Part shown: piece after piece, positions 8,127 through 19,019 of the stretch
How the letters are laid out: the number at the start of each line of letters is the position of its first letter
Position numbering within the stretch: position 1 is the first letter of the stretch
Assembly: GCA_039817385.1 (NCBI GenBank)
Contig: JBCBVY010000004.1
Coordinates: 186,001-250,000 of the forward strand
Reading direction: 5' to 3'
DNA length: 64,000 nt
Origin: JBCBCP01 sp039817385
GTDB taxonomy: Bacteria > Pseudomonadota > Alphaproteobacteria > Rhodobacterales > Rhodobacteraceae
The notes under the pieces: model-generated
Told to the model about the DNA's origin: nothing
The model's database searches: none
Seen by the model: only the letters and a program-made list of their open reading frames with translations
Program-made: the position numbers and the translations under genes

Positions 8127-9032
8127 CTAGACCGCCTGCAACTTACGCGCCTCGGTGCGGGCCAGTTCGATCAGCCGCTGCATATAGGGCTTGTCCCGCT
8201 CATCACTGCGCACCGCCGCATAAAGCCGCCGGGTCAGGCCCGCCTCCGTCAGCGGACGGGTGACATAGTCCGACGAATACTTCACCTCCCGCACCACCCA
8301 ATCGGGCAGCACCGCAACCCCGCGGTTGGACGCCACCAGCAGCAAGATCACCGCCGTCAGTTCCGCCTGCCGCACCGCTTCGGGCTCCACTTTGGCAGGC
8401 GTCAACAGCTGGCTGAACACATCCAGCCGCGCGCGCTCCACCGGGTAGGTGATCAGCGTCTCACCGCGAAAATCCGCAGCCTCCACAAAGGGTTTGGTCG
8501 CCAGCGGGTGGTCCTTGGACGCCACAAAAACCGGCGTGTAGTCAAAAAGCTCCACAAACTCCACCCCCGGCAACTCCTCCGGGTCAGAGGATACAACGAG
8601 GTCCACCTCCTCCTTCTGCAGCGCAGGCAGCGCGTCAAAGGCCAGCCCCGGGCGAATGTCGACGTCCACATCCGCCCAGTCCCGGCGAAAACTTTCCAGC
8701 ACCGGGAACAGCCACTCGAAACAGGCGTGACACTCGATCGCGATGTGCATCCGGCCCGCGTGGCCCGCACGCAAGCCCGCAAATTCGGCCTGAAGCGCCT
8801 CCACCTGCGGCAAAACCTGCTCGGCCAGCCTGAGCAAACGCTGACCTGCCGCAGACAGCTTCAGAGGCTTGGACCGGCGCACAAACAGCGCCGTGCCGGC
8901 CTGATCCTCCAGCCCTTTGACCTGATGGCTGAGCGCTGACTGCGTGATGCCGAGCAGATCAGCCGCACGGCCAAGCCCGCCCGCCTCATGGATCGCTTTG
9001 ATTGTGCGCAGGTGCCGGAACTCCAGATACAT
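8127..9032 (-). CDS. metR: LysR-family regulator MetR
   Basis: 301 residues from the ATG at 9032 (MYLEFRHLRTIKAIHEAGGL). The N-terminal helix-turn-helix is GRAADLLGITQSALSHQVKG, followed by the periplasmic-binding-protein-like effector domain with HIAIECHACFEWLFPVLESF, characteristic of MetR, which binds homocysteine. It lies divergent from metF with an 85-base gap holding a MetR-type dyad. MetR activates methionine-biosynthesis genes, so control of metF and of itself is the natural inference. An in-frame extension upstream of 9032 would run into the promoter and metF and is rejected. Its 3' end touches the inverted-repeat block. Confidence 0.9.
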   Translation of the reverse strand: MYLEFRHLRTIKAIHEAGGLGRAADLLGITQSALSHQVKGLEDQAGTALFVRRSKPLKLSAAGQRLLRLAEQVLPQVEALQAEFAGLRAGHAGRMHIAIECHACFEWLFPVLESFRRDWADVDVDIRPGLAFDALPALQKEEVDLVVSSDPEELPGVEFVELFDYTPVFVASKDHPLATKPFVEAADFRGETLITYPVERARLDVFSQLLTPAKVEPEAVRQAELTAVILLLVASNRGVAVLPDWVVREVKYSSDYVTRPLTEAGLTRRLYAAVRSDERDKPYMQRLIELARTEARKLQAV

Positions 9033-9058
9033 GCCGTCCTCATGATCTTCGTGAGAGA

Positions 9059-9075
9059 TATGAGTTTGTCTCATA
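9059..9075. promoter_or_regulatory. MetR-type operator dyad between metR and metF
   Basis: TATGAG-N5-CTCATA is a perfect dyad with a 5-base spacer. It has the same geometry as the known MetR consensus TGAA-N5-TTCA, and it sits midway between the divergent metR and metF starts. Binding is inferred from spacing, symmetry and neighbours. Confidence 0.65.
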
Positions 9076-9117
9076 ACGCGCTGCAGCATACAACTGGAAC
9101 AAGCAAGAGAGGCCACC

Positions 9118-9978
9118 ATGACCTGCATCAGCTTTGAAGTCTTCCCGCCGCGCAGCGTTGATGCGTCCTTTGACCTGTGGCGCACCGGCCAGATGCTGGC
9201 GCCGCTGGAGCCGGCCTTCTTTTCGGTCACCTGCGGTGCGGGCAGCGGGACAGCGACGCACGCGCTCACCCGCGACGCGAGCAAAGCAATCGCGCGCCGG
9301 TTCGGCGCGCCCGTCATGGCGCATCTGACGATGGTTGGGCAATCCCGCGCGGAGGTGCTCAGCGCCGCGGAAGCCCTGCACGCCGCCGGTATTCGCGACA
9401 TCCTCGCGCTGCGCGGCGATGCGGCGGCGGGCCAGGATTGGCGCGCCCACCAGGACGGATTTGCCAGCAGCGTCGACATGGTCGCGGCGCTGGCCAAAAC
9501 GGGCCAGTTCAAAATCCGCGTTGCGGCCTATCCCGAAGCGCACCCCGACAGCGCAAGCGCAGCGCAAAATATCGACTGGCTCAAAGTCAAGCTCGACGCG
9601 GGCGCAACTAGCGCGATCACCCAGTTCTTCTTTGAGCCCGAGACCTTCTTGCGCTTCCGCGATGCCTGTGCTGCCGCAGGCCTCACCGCGCCGCTGATCC
9701 CCGGCCTCATGCCGATCACCAACTGGGATCAGGCCGCCCGCTTTGCGGCCCGGGTGGGCTGCACCCCGCCGCTTGAACTGGCCCGCGGATTTGCCGCCGC
9801 GACGCGTGACGGGCGCACCCGGTTGATGGCGCTGGCCCATGCCTGCGAAATGGCCGAAGTGCTGATCGCCGAGGGGGTGGAGCACCTGCATTTCTACACG
9901 CTCAACCGGCCCGAACTGACCCGTGACATCTGTGCGGCGCTGAGCCTTGGCGAAGTGGGCCTGCGGGACGTCGCGTAA
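9118..9978 (+). CDS. metF: Methylenetetrahydrofolate reductase MetF
   Basis: 286 residues, normal for bacterial MetF. It shows the signature FEVFPPRS at residues 6-13, FFSVTCGAGSGT, the ILALRGDAAAG flavin/folate segment, ITQFFFEPETFLRF and the C-terminal HLHFYTLNRPELT. The enzyme reduces 5,10-methylene-THF to 5-methyl-THF, the methyl donor for methionine synthesis, using FAD. It sits opposite metR with a dyad operator between, so it is likely activated by MetR. A purine-rich AAGAGAGG precedes the ATG. Confidence 0.96.
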   Translation: MTCISFEVFPPRSVDASFDLWRTGQMLAPLEPAFFSVTCGAGSGTATHALTRDASKAIARRFGAPVMAHLTMVGQSRAEVLSAAEALHAAGIRDILALRGDAAAGQDWRAHQDGFASSVDMVAALAKTGQFKIRVAAYPEAHPDSASAAQNIDWLKVKLDAGATSAITQFFFEPETFLRFRDACAAAGLTAPLIPGLMPITNWDQAARFAARVGCTPPLELARGFAAATRDGRTRLMALAHACEMAEVLIAEGVEHLHFYTLNRPELTRDICAALSLGEVGLRDVA

Positions 9979-10037
9979 CCCTTCCCGCGTGCCGCGCGCC
10001 ATCCTAGCGTGACCCCGTCACTGCAAGGAGCGTGCGC

Positions 10038-10523
10038 ATGACCCGCCGTATCGCCGAAAGCCCCGAGGATTTGCTGAGCCAGGAAGAGCTGATGCAGCTT
10101 TCGGGCCTCGCATTCATACAGGGCATGCAGGACGGGAACATTGCCGGTCCGCCCATCGCGCAGACCTTGGGCTATGGGCTGCACGCGGTCGAAGCGGGCC
10201 GCGTTGTCTTTCGCGGTGCACCTGAATTCAACGTGACCAACCCGCTCGGCACCGTGCATGGCGGCTGGTACGGCACACTGCTCGACAGCGCGATGGCCTG
10301 CGCGGTGCAAACGCTGGTGCCCAAGGGCGCGGGCTACACGACGCTGGAATACAAGATCAACATCCTGCGCTCCATCCCGCTGGGCATGATGGTGGACTGC
10401 ATCGGCACGGCGGACCATGTGGGCCGGTCAACTGGCGTGGCGAGCGGGGAGATCAGGGGCGTGGAAGACGGCAAGCTGTATGCCACCGGTTCGACCACCT
10501 GTATTGTGCTGCAGGCGAAGTGA
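10038..10523 (+). CDS. PaaI-type hotdog thioesterase
   Basis: 161 residues from the ATG at 10038, chosen over an in-frame GTG six bases upstream because AAGGAG (10025-10030) is optimally spaced from the ATG. The hotdog core is visible: the central-helix segment GTVHGGWYGTLLDSAMACAV, with its HGG loop, then YTTLEYKINILRSIPLG and a C-terminal strand set. Proteins of this class hydrolyse acyl-CoA thioesters, often of phenylacetyl-type intermediates. The substrate is unknown. It is transcribed alone, downstream of metF. Confidence 0.88.
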   Translation: MTRRIAESPEDLLSQEELMQLSGLAFIQGMQDGNIAGPPIAQTLGYGLHAVEAGRVVFRGAPEFNVTNPLGTVHGGWYGTLLDSAMACAVQTLVPKGAGYTTLEYKINILRSIPLGMMVDCIGTADHVGRSTGVASGEIRGVEDGKLYATGSTTCIVLQAK

Positions 10524-10562
10524 TCCGATTGCCCGCCTGCGGCGGATTCGACTTCATTTTGC

Positions 10563-10590
10563 TGATGGGGGGCTTTGCCCCCCAAACCCC
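10563..10590. terminator. G-rich hairpin, probable terminator
   Basis: GGGGGGCTTTGCCCCCC, followed by AAACCCCCCAGCATATTTTG, forms a strong short-loop hairpin between the thioesterase and the convergent DUF2235 gene. It can terminate from either side. The theme recurs at 14039 and 18723 with a different loop. Confidence 0.6.
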
Positions 10591-10621
10591 CCAGCATATT
10601 TTGGGCCAGAAGAAGGTGTAA

Positions 10622-11698
10622 TCACGCCTCCGGCTTGGCGCCGAAAACGGGCCAGTTCCAGGAAACCTGCGGCGTAGCGCTGACCGAAGGGTGCACCCGT
10701 TCGGACGGGTCATGGCCCACGCGGCGCGCCCGGCGCGAGGGGAACAGGCCGGCCCAGCCGCGCCAGGTGCCGGTCGAGGGGGCGGAGGCGTCGCGCGGAT
10801 AGCGTGCCTTCCAGCCTTCGGGCAAGGGCAGGCCCGCGTCCTCCGCCTGTTCCATCACCCACACGAAGGGGATGTTCGACAAAGGCCGCGCCGCGTGGAA
10901 ACCGCCCAGCTGGCCGCCCACATCCCCATGCGTGCCGCGAAACCACATCTGAACCAGCTCACCGTGCCAGCTCGGGTCCGTGTCCCACATCACCGGGCTA
11001 TAGGCCATGCGGGTCTCGTTCCGGGCCAGCGCATGGATTCCGCGTTTGACCGACGGGCCGAGGTGGTGGTTATGAAACGCATGGCGCGGCGCGGAGAGCC
11101 GCCAGAGCACGGGCGCATTGATGCCAAGGCTTTTGACCGTGTCCCAGGCGCCGACCATCTCGATCGGTACCTCATCATGGCAATAGGCGGCGGCAAAGGC
11201 GCGCGCCACGTCCGAGGATGGGGTGCATTCGTAGTGGCGATAGGCTTGGCGGATGTTGCGCTCCGTCGCGTGTTCGGCCCGCACCAGGCCCACCATGTCG
11301 ATCACACCGGCAAGGCTGCGCACCGCGTAGGCCCCGCGCGAGAACCCGAGGAAGTAGATCGTGTCGCCCGGTTTCCAGCGTGAGGCGAGGTAGCCATAGG
11401 CGCGCCGGATTTGCCGGTTGATGCCGCGCCCGAACATGACGTCCCCCGCGCGGCGCCAGTGAGACCATTGCAGCCCCGGCTCGTAATAGACCGACACCGG
11501 GCTGCCCACCTCGCGCAGCAGCTTCATCGCCTGTCCGGCGTTGGTCTCTTCCCCCGGTTCAAGCGAGGACATCGTGCCGTCAAGGATCACGACATGAAGG
11601 GTTGGTCCGCGGCGGGGCGGCGGCTGGGCTGGCCCGCGCGCCCCGAACCGGGCGACGAGCCAGCTGGCGATGCGCTTATTCAGCCGCGACAGGTTCAC
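10622..11698 (-). CDS. DUF2235 alpha/beta-hydrolase (Tle1-like phospholipase fold)
   Basis: 358 residues from a GTG start, overlapping the end of the upstream CoxL-like gene by 23 bases. The domain begins with HVVILDGTMSSLEPGEETNA and has the nucleophile elbow GFSRGAYAVRSLAG, with Ser in a GxSxG context. Further conserved parts are VEMVGAWDTVKSLG-type IEMVGAWDTVKSLG and WFRGTHGDVGG, which carries the catalytic-region Asp and His. DUF2235 proteins include type VI secretion phospholipase effectors, but no VgrG, adaptor or immunity gene lies nearby, so a housekeeping or unknown lipase role is more likely. No signal peptide is seen. Confidence 0.85.
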   Translation of the reverse strand: MNLSRLNKRIASWLVARFGARGPAQPPPRRGPTLHVVILDGTMSSLEPGEETNAGQAMKLLREVGSPVSVYYEPGLQWSHWRRAGDVMFGRGINRQIRRAYGYLASRWKPGDTIYFLGFSRGAYAVRSLAGVIDMVGLVRAEHATERNIRQAYRHYECTPSSDVARAFAAAYCHDEVPIEMVGAWDTVKSLGINAPVLWRLSAPRHAFHNHHLGPSVKRGIHALARNETRMAYSPVMWDTDPSWHGELVQMWFRGTHGDVGGQLGGFHAARPLSNIPFVWVMEQAEDAGLPLPEGWKARYPRDASAPSTGTWRGWAGLFPSRRARRVGHDPSERVHPSVSATPQVSWNWPVFGAKPEA

Positions 11699-13967
11699 CG
11701 TTCAAAAGCTCCCAGACCTTGTGCGGGGTAAAGGGCATGTCCGCCTGGCGCACGCCGTGCTCCCACAGGGCATCCTGCACCGCGTTGGCGACCGCCGCCA
11801 GCGCGCCGACCGTGCCCGCCTCCCCGCAGCCCTTCATGCCCATGATGTTGGCTGTGGAGGGGACAGGCTCGGACGTGAACCCGATATAGGGGACGTCATC
11901 GGCGCGCGGCAGGGCGTAATCCATGAACGTTGCCGTGAGCAACTGGCCATCGTCGTCATAAACAACATGTTCGGTGATGGCCTGCCCGATGCCCTGCACC
12001 ACCCCGCCATGCACCTGCCCTTCGGCCAGCATGGGGTTGATAAGGTTTCCAAAATCGTCAACGACCGTGTAGCGGTCGACCGCCGTCACCCCGGTGTCCG
12101 GGTCGATCACAACCTCCGTGAGGTGGGCGCCATTGGGGAAGCTGCGCGCCTCCAGCTTGGCGCGGGATTCGAACGCCAAAAGGTCCTCGCGCCCCGCCGC
12201 GCGCGCCATGTCCGCCACCTCCAGCACGGTGGGCGTGAGGTTGGAGCCTTCGGCACGGAAGCGTTCATCGTCAAACGCGATCTGGTCGGTGCCCATATGC
12301 GACGCCAGAAAGTCCTTCATCGCCGTCAGCATGACGTCAACGGTCGCCAGTGTTGCATTGTTCTGCACCGTGACCGAGCGGGAACCGCCCGTGCCGCCGC
12401 CCTGCTTGATCTTGTCCGAGTCGCCCTGAATGACAGAGATCACGTCCATCGGAATGCCCGTCTGATCAGAGAGGAACTTGGCATAGACCGTCTCGTGCCC
12501 CTGCCCGTTCGACTGGGTGCCGACATAGATGTTGACTGTGCCATCATCGTTGAACTCCACCTTGGCCCCCTCCGACGGATCGCCCAGGATGCTTTCGATA
12601 TAGTAACACAGACCCCGGCCCCGCAGCAGCCCCCGCGCGGCGTCCGCGGTGCGGCGCGCCTCAAAGCCGTTCCAGTCGGCCTCTGCCGCGCCGCGGCCCA
12701 GCACGCGTGAAAAGTCGCCGACATCGTAGGTCTCGCCCGTCGCGGTTGTGTAGGGGAACTGGTCCGGCTTGATGAAGTTGATCCGGCGCAGCTCCAGCGG
12801 GTCCACGCCCAGCTCGCGCGCCGCGCGGTCCATCACCCGTTCCAGCACATAGATCGCCTCGGGCCGCCCCGCACCGCGGTAGGCGTCCACCTGCACGGTG
12901 TTGGTGTAATAGCCCTCGACCTGAAGCCAGGTGGTTTGCACATCGTAACAGCCCATCAGCACGCGGGAAAAAAGCTGCGTCTGGATCGGCTGACCAAACT
13001 GGCTGTTGAACGCGCCGAGATTGCATTTTGTCCGCACCCGGTAGGCGGTGATCCGGTGGTTTTCGTCGAAGGCCAGCTCCGCAAGCGAGGTCAGGTCGCG
13101 CCCGCCATTGTCGGACAGCATCGCCTCCGTCCGCTCCGACATCCAGCGACAGGGGCGGCCCAGCGTGCGCGCGGCATGGGCTACTATGAAGTTCTCGGGG
13201 TATCCCATCGCCTTCATGCCGAACCCGCCGCCGACATCAGGGTTGGTCACGCGCAGATCGTCCTCTTCAAGGCTGAAGGCCGCAGCGAGCGCGCGTTTCG
13301 GCACCCACACCCCCTGCCCGTTGATCGCGACGTGCAGGCGGCCATCCTCCAGCTCCGCATAGACGCCGCGCGGCTCCATCGCATTGACGATCACGCGGTT
13401 GTCGCCAACCTCAAGGCTGACGGTGCGAGCGGCGGCGGCAAAGGCGGCATCTGTCGCCGCCTCGTCCCCCATGCCCCAGTCAAAGGCGAGGTTGTCAGGG
13501 GCCTCCGCATGGATCGTCGCGCCCCCGCGGGCGAGGTCCATCTTGGCGGGCAGCTCGTCATAGTCCAGCTCGATCAACTCTGCGGCGTCGCGCGCCTGCG
13601 CCAGCGTGTCGGCAAAAATCATTGCGACGGGCTGGCCAACATAGACCAGCTTGCCATCGCTCAGAATGTGCCGCGCGGGCGCTGCGCCCTTGGTGCCGTC
13701 GCGGTTCTCAACCAGCGCTCCCGCCATCTCCGTCTTTACGCCCGCAGCGACCATACGGTCATGCGTCACAACGAGGTGTACCCCCTCGGCTTCCTGCGCC
13801 TCCTCCACATTCAGCGACGTGATCACCCCGTGCGCCACGGGCGAGCGGAAGACGTAGCCATAGAGCGCACCCGCAGGCGCAATGTCATCCACATAGCGGC
13901 CCGCCCCGGTCAGAAAGCGGACATCTTCGACGCGTTTTGCGGGCTGGCTCTTGCCGAACTTTTCCAT
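11676..13967 (-). CDS. Xanthine dehydrogenase-family molybdopterin subunit, form II CoxL-like, without its partner subunits
   Basis: 763 residues from the ATG at 13967, preceded by AAGGAAG. The protein starts with MEKFGKSQPAKRVEDVRFLT and shows the large-subunit molybdenum domains, including GGGFGMKAMGYPE, GTQSNGQGHETVYAK and IKQGGGTGGSRSVTVQNN. The active-site loop reads AYRGAGR (about 362-368). That is the form II signature, not the AYRCSFR loop of true CO dehydrogenases. Medium (FAD) and small (2Fe-2S) subunits are expected, but none is adjacent. It may oxidise an aldehyde or N-heterocycle. Translation is coupled to the DUF2235 gene by a 23-base overlap. Confidence 0.92.
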   Translation of the reverse strand: MEKFGKSQPAKRVEDVRFLTGAGRYVDDIAPAGALYGYVFRSPVAHGVITSLNVEEAQEAEGVHLVVTHDRMVAAGVKTEMAGALVENRDGTKGAAPARHILSDGKLVYVGQPVAMIFADTLAQARDAAELIELDYDELPAKMDLARGGATIHAEAPDNLAFDWGMGDEAATDAAFAAAARTVSLEVGDNRVIVNAMEPRGVYAELEDGRLHVAINGQGVWVPKRALAAAFSLEEDDLRVTNPDVGGGFGMKAMGYPENFIVAHAARTLGRPCRWMSERTEAMLSDNGGRDLTSLAELAFDENHRITAYRVRTKCNLGAFNSQFGQPIQTQLFSRVLMGCYDVQTTWLQVEGYYTNTVQVDAYRGAGRPEAIYVLERVMDRAARELGVDPLELRRINFIKPDQFPYTTATGETYDVGDFSRVLGRGAAEADWNGFEARRTADAARGLLRGRGLCYYIESILGDPSEGAKVEFNDDGTVNIYVGTQSNGQGHETVYAKFLSDQTGIPMDVISVIQGDSDKIKQGGGTGGSRSVTVQNNATLATVDVMLTAMKDFLASHMGTDQIAFDDERFRAEGSNLTPTVLEVADMARAAGREDLLAFESRAKLEARSFPNGAHLTEVVIDPDTGVTAVDRYTVVDDFGNLINPMLAEGQVHGGVVQGIGQAITEHVVYDDDGQLLTATFMDYALPRADDVPYIGFTSEPVPSTANIMGMKGCGEAGTVGALAAVANAVQDALWEHGVRQADMPFTPHKVWELLNGEPVAAE

Positions 13968-14038
13968 GCTGTGCTTCCTTTTGGTGGCGAGGCTGTTTGG
14001 GGGGACATTAGCCGGGGGTTTGCGCTTGTCCATATGTG

Positions 14039-14088
14039 CGGACTGGGGCTCTGCCCCAGACCCCGGGATTTTTTGGAACAGAGAAGCA
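14039..14088. terminator. Dispersed hairpin element with U-tract (copy 1)
   Basis: GGGGCTCTGCCCC lies within a 28-base segment repeated identically at 18723-18750. It is followed here by CCCCGGGATTTTTTGGAACA and GAGAAG. The reverse complement of the second part recurs at 27507-27533 and at 61610-61638. It lies in the divergent gap between the CoxL-like gene and the TPR gene, so a pure terminator role is odd. Confidence 0.5.
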
Positions 14089-14152
14089 GCAAGGCTTCGC
14101 GCTTGGGGGCTATGCGTGCAATGCTGGCGGGAGGCGGATTTGGGAGGCCAGC

Positions 14153-15406
14153 ATGAGACAGGACCGGTTTGGAAATAAGCTGGCAACATCTGGCCCTGCG
14201 GCGGACGCGTATGGCGAGGGGCTCGACCTGTTCCTTGGCGCCAACTTCGGCGCGGTAGAGGCGTTTGAAGCGGCGTTGGCGGAGGATGCGCGCTTTGCCC
14301 GCGGCTGGTCCGCGCTGGGCCGGGCGCGCATGATGGGCGGCGACATGGCCGGTGCCCAGGCGGCCCTTGCGGAGGCGCAGCGTTTGGGCGGAGACCCCGC
14401 GGCGGACATCTTTGCGCTGTTGCTCGCAGGCCGCGCGCCCGAGGCGCGGCGGGCTGCTGAGGCGCATGTTGCAGACGCCCCCCGTGACGCTTTGGTCGCG
14501 CAGCTTTGCGTCAGTGTCTTTGGCCTGATCGGGTTTTCGGGGTGTACCGCCCGCGAAGTAGACCAGTTGGCCTATACCGCCGCCCTCGTGCCGCATTACG
14601 GGGAGGAGTGGTGGATGATGTCCGCCCACGGAGTCTCCCTTTGCGAAACCGGCCAGCTTGAGCCGGCGCTTCAGCTGATCGAAGCGTCTTTGGCGCTAAA
14701 CCCGCGCAACAGTCAGGCTGCGCATTTCAAGGCACATACCCTCTATGAGATGGGAGAAACGGGCGCCGGGCGTGCCTACCTCGCGGCTTGGATGCAGGGC
14801 TATGACCGCCGGTCGCTCATCCACGGCCACCTGCGCTGGCACGAGGCGCTTTGGGCGCTGCACGCCGGGGACGCGGATGCGATGTGGGCCGCTGTGGACG
14901 ACGGCGTGACCCCCAAAGCGTCCAGCAGCCTGCCGCTCAACGCCCTGACCGACACCGCCGCGATTTACCACCGGGCGGAGCTGGCCGGACATGCCGTGGA
15001 CCCCGCCCGCTGGGCCGCGCTGTCAGACTATGCTGCGGCACGGTTTGCAAATCCGGGGCAGAGCTTTGCAGACCTGCACGCCGCGCTCGCCCATGCAATG
15101 GCGGGGCAAGGCGCACGGCTGGCGCGGCTGGCCGAGGCGCAGAACGGTTTTGCCGCTGACCTCGTGCGCCCCGCCGCCGCCGCATGGGGACATATCGCGC
15201 GGCAGGACTGGGCCGAAGCGGAGGCCGCCTTGCAGCCGGTCATGGCCCACCACGCCCGGCTCGGCGGCAGCCGCGCGCAACGTGACCTGCTCGAGCTGAC
15301 CTGGGCGAACGTCCTGCTCCGACAAGGCAAAGCCCGGCAAGCACACCGCGCCCTGCGCGCACGCCCTGCCCTCGGCCCGAACGCGCCGCTGGCCGTTCTG
15401 CACTAA
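14153..15406 (+). CDS. TPR-repeat protein, TTC38-like
   Basis: 417 residues from the ATG at 14153 (MRQDRFGNKLATSGPAADAY), with TGGGAGG just upstream; the frame extends further left but without coding character. The sequence is almost wholly alpha-helical, Ala-rich repeats: ALAEDARFARGWSALGRARM, ALQLIEASLALNPRNSQAAH and WGHIARQDWAEAEAAL. GHLRWHEALWALHAGD and the overall length resemble the tetratricopeptide repeat protein 38 family found in eukaryotes and many bacteria. The role is unknown; such proteins usually act as scaffolds. No signal peptide. valS begins 61 bases downstream and may be co-transcribed. Confidence 0.8.
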   Translation: MRQDRFGNKLATSGPAADAYGEGLDLFLGANFGAVEAFEAALAEDARFARGWSALGRARMMGGDMAGAQAALAEAQRLGGDPAADIFALLLAGRAPEARRAAEAHVADAPRDALVAQLCVSVFGLIGFSGCTAREVDQLAYTAALVPHYGEEWWMMSAHGVSLCETGQLEPALQLIEASLALNPRNSQAAHFKAHTLYEMGETGAGRAYLAAWMQGYDRRSLIHGHLRWHEALWALHAGDADAMWAAVDDGVTPKASSSLPLNALTDTAAIYHRAELAGHAVDPARWAALSDYAAARFANPGQSFADLHAALAHAMAGQGARLARLAEAQNGFAADLVRPAAAAWGHIARQDWAEAEAALQPVMAHHARLGGSRAQRDLLELTWANVLLRQGKARQAHRALRARPALGPNAPLAVLH

Positions 15407-15467
15407 GCCTTTCCCTTCTCGCGCGCGCTTGCTACTTGCCCCGGGACACTTGCCCGGGAGAGTTCTC

Positions 15468-18602
<3,135 letters not shown>

Positions 18603-18788
18603 GGGTAAATGTCACGTTTTGTACGTTTCCTGACGCCCCCAGATAACGTTTTGTGCATTTTTCCATAGGCACCAACGCAACTCAGGCGCCCAAATTTCGA
18701 CCATGACGCGCTCGAAGACTGTCGGACTGGGGCTCTGCCCCAGACCCCGGAGGTTTACTTTGCCAAGTGAAGATGGATCGGCGGCGCC
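18603..18788. other. Intergenic stretch after valS with copy 2 of the dispersed hairpin (18723-18750)
   Basis: The first part (18603-18665) is A+T-richer and contains two similar segments, ACGTTTTGTACGTTT and ACGTTTTGTGCATTT, about 31 bases apart. Bases 18723-18750 repeat identically the hairpin at 14039-14066 and lie downstream of both valS and the oppositely oriented small Tat gene, a sensible bidirectional terminator position. Confidence 0.5.
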
Positions 18789-18938
18789 TCAAGGCACGAA
18801 CCGGTCGATCGCGCGCATTGCGCCGATGGATTTGTCATAGACCAGCGTCAGCACGCGGCGGCCGCGCAGCGCGGGCACCAGACGGGCGCCAGCGGCGGCG
18901 GCACTTGTGGCAAGGAAGGTGCGGCGGGTCAGCTTCAT
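18789..18938 (-). CDS. Small Tat-signal protein (49 residues)
   Basis: The product is MKLTRRTFLATSAAAAGARL followed by VPALRGRRVLTLVYDKSIGA and MRAIDRFVP. It has a canonical twin-arginine motif (TRRTFLA), a short hydrophobic stretch and only about 25 residues after a plausible cleavage site. GAGGAGAAAGCC directly before the ATG is a strong ribosome site, which supports real translation. It is divergent from the HisC-like aminotransferase with an 81-base gap. The function is unknown. Such a small Tat substrate could be an accessory to a cofactor-loaded partner, but nothing nearby proves it. Confidence 0.65.
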   Translation of the reverse strand: MKLTRRTFLATSAAAAGARLVPALRGRRVLTLVYDKSIGAMRAIDRFVP

Positions 18939-19019
18939 GGCTTTCTCCTCTTGGCGGCGCGCAGGATGCGGCACCGCGCGGGGCTTTTCACGGGGAACTT
19001 CCACCGGTAATCGTCAGAT

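Noticed and set aside
7867..8127. Retron-type or other reverse-transcriptase-linked RNA
   Set aside because: The folded stretch has no reverse transcriptase nearby; flanking genes are nitroreductase and metR. Kept only as an unexplained inverted-repeat block.
10622..11698. Type VI secretion phospholipase effector (Tle1)
   Set aside because: The DUF2235 fold fits, but there is no VgrG, PAAR, adaptor or immunity gene, so the effector role is not claimed.
11676..13967. Carbon monoxide dehydrogenase
   Set aside because: The active-site loop is AYRGAGR rather than the AYRCSFR of true CO dehydrogenases, and the other subunits are missing.
12936..14156. Long open frame on the plus strand opposite the CoxL-like gene (406 codons)
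   Set aside because: It mirrors a well-supported gene, its translation is rich in Arg/His with no family motifs, and it is a typical antisense frame in G+C-rich DNA.
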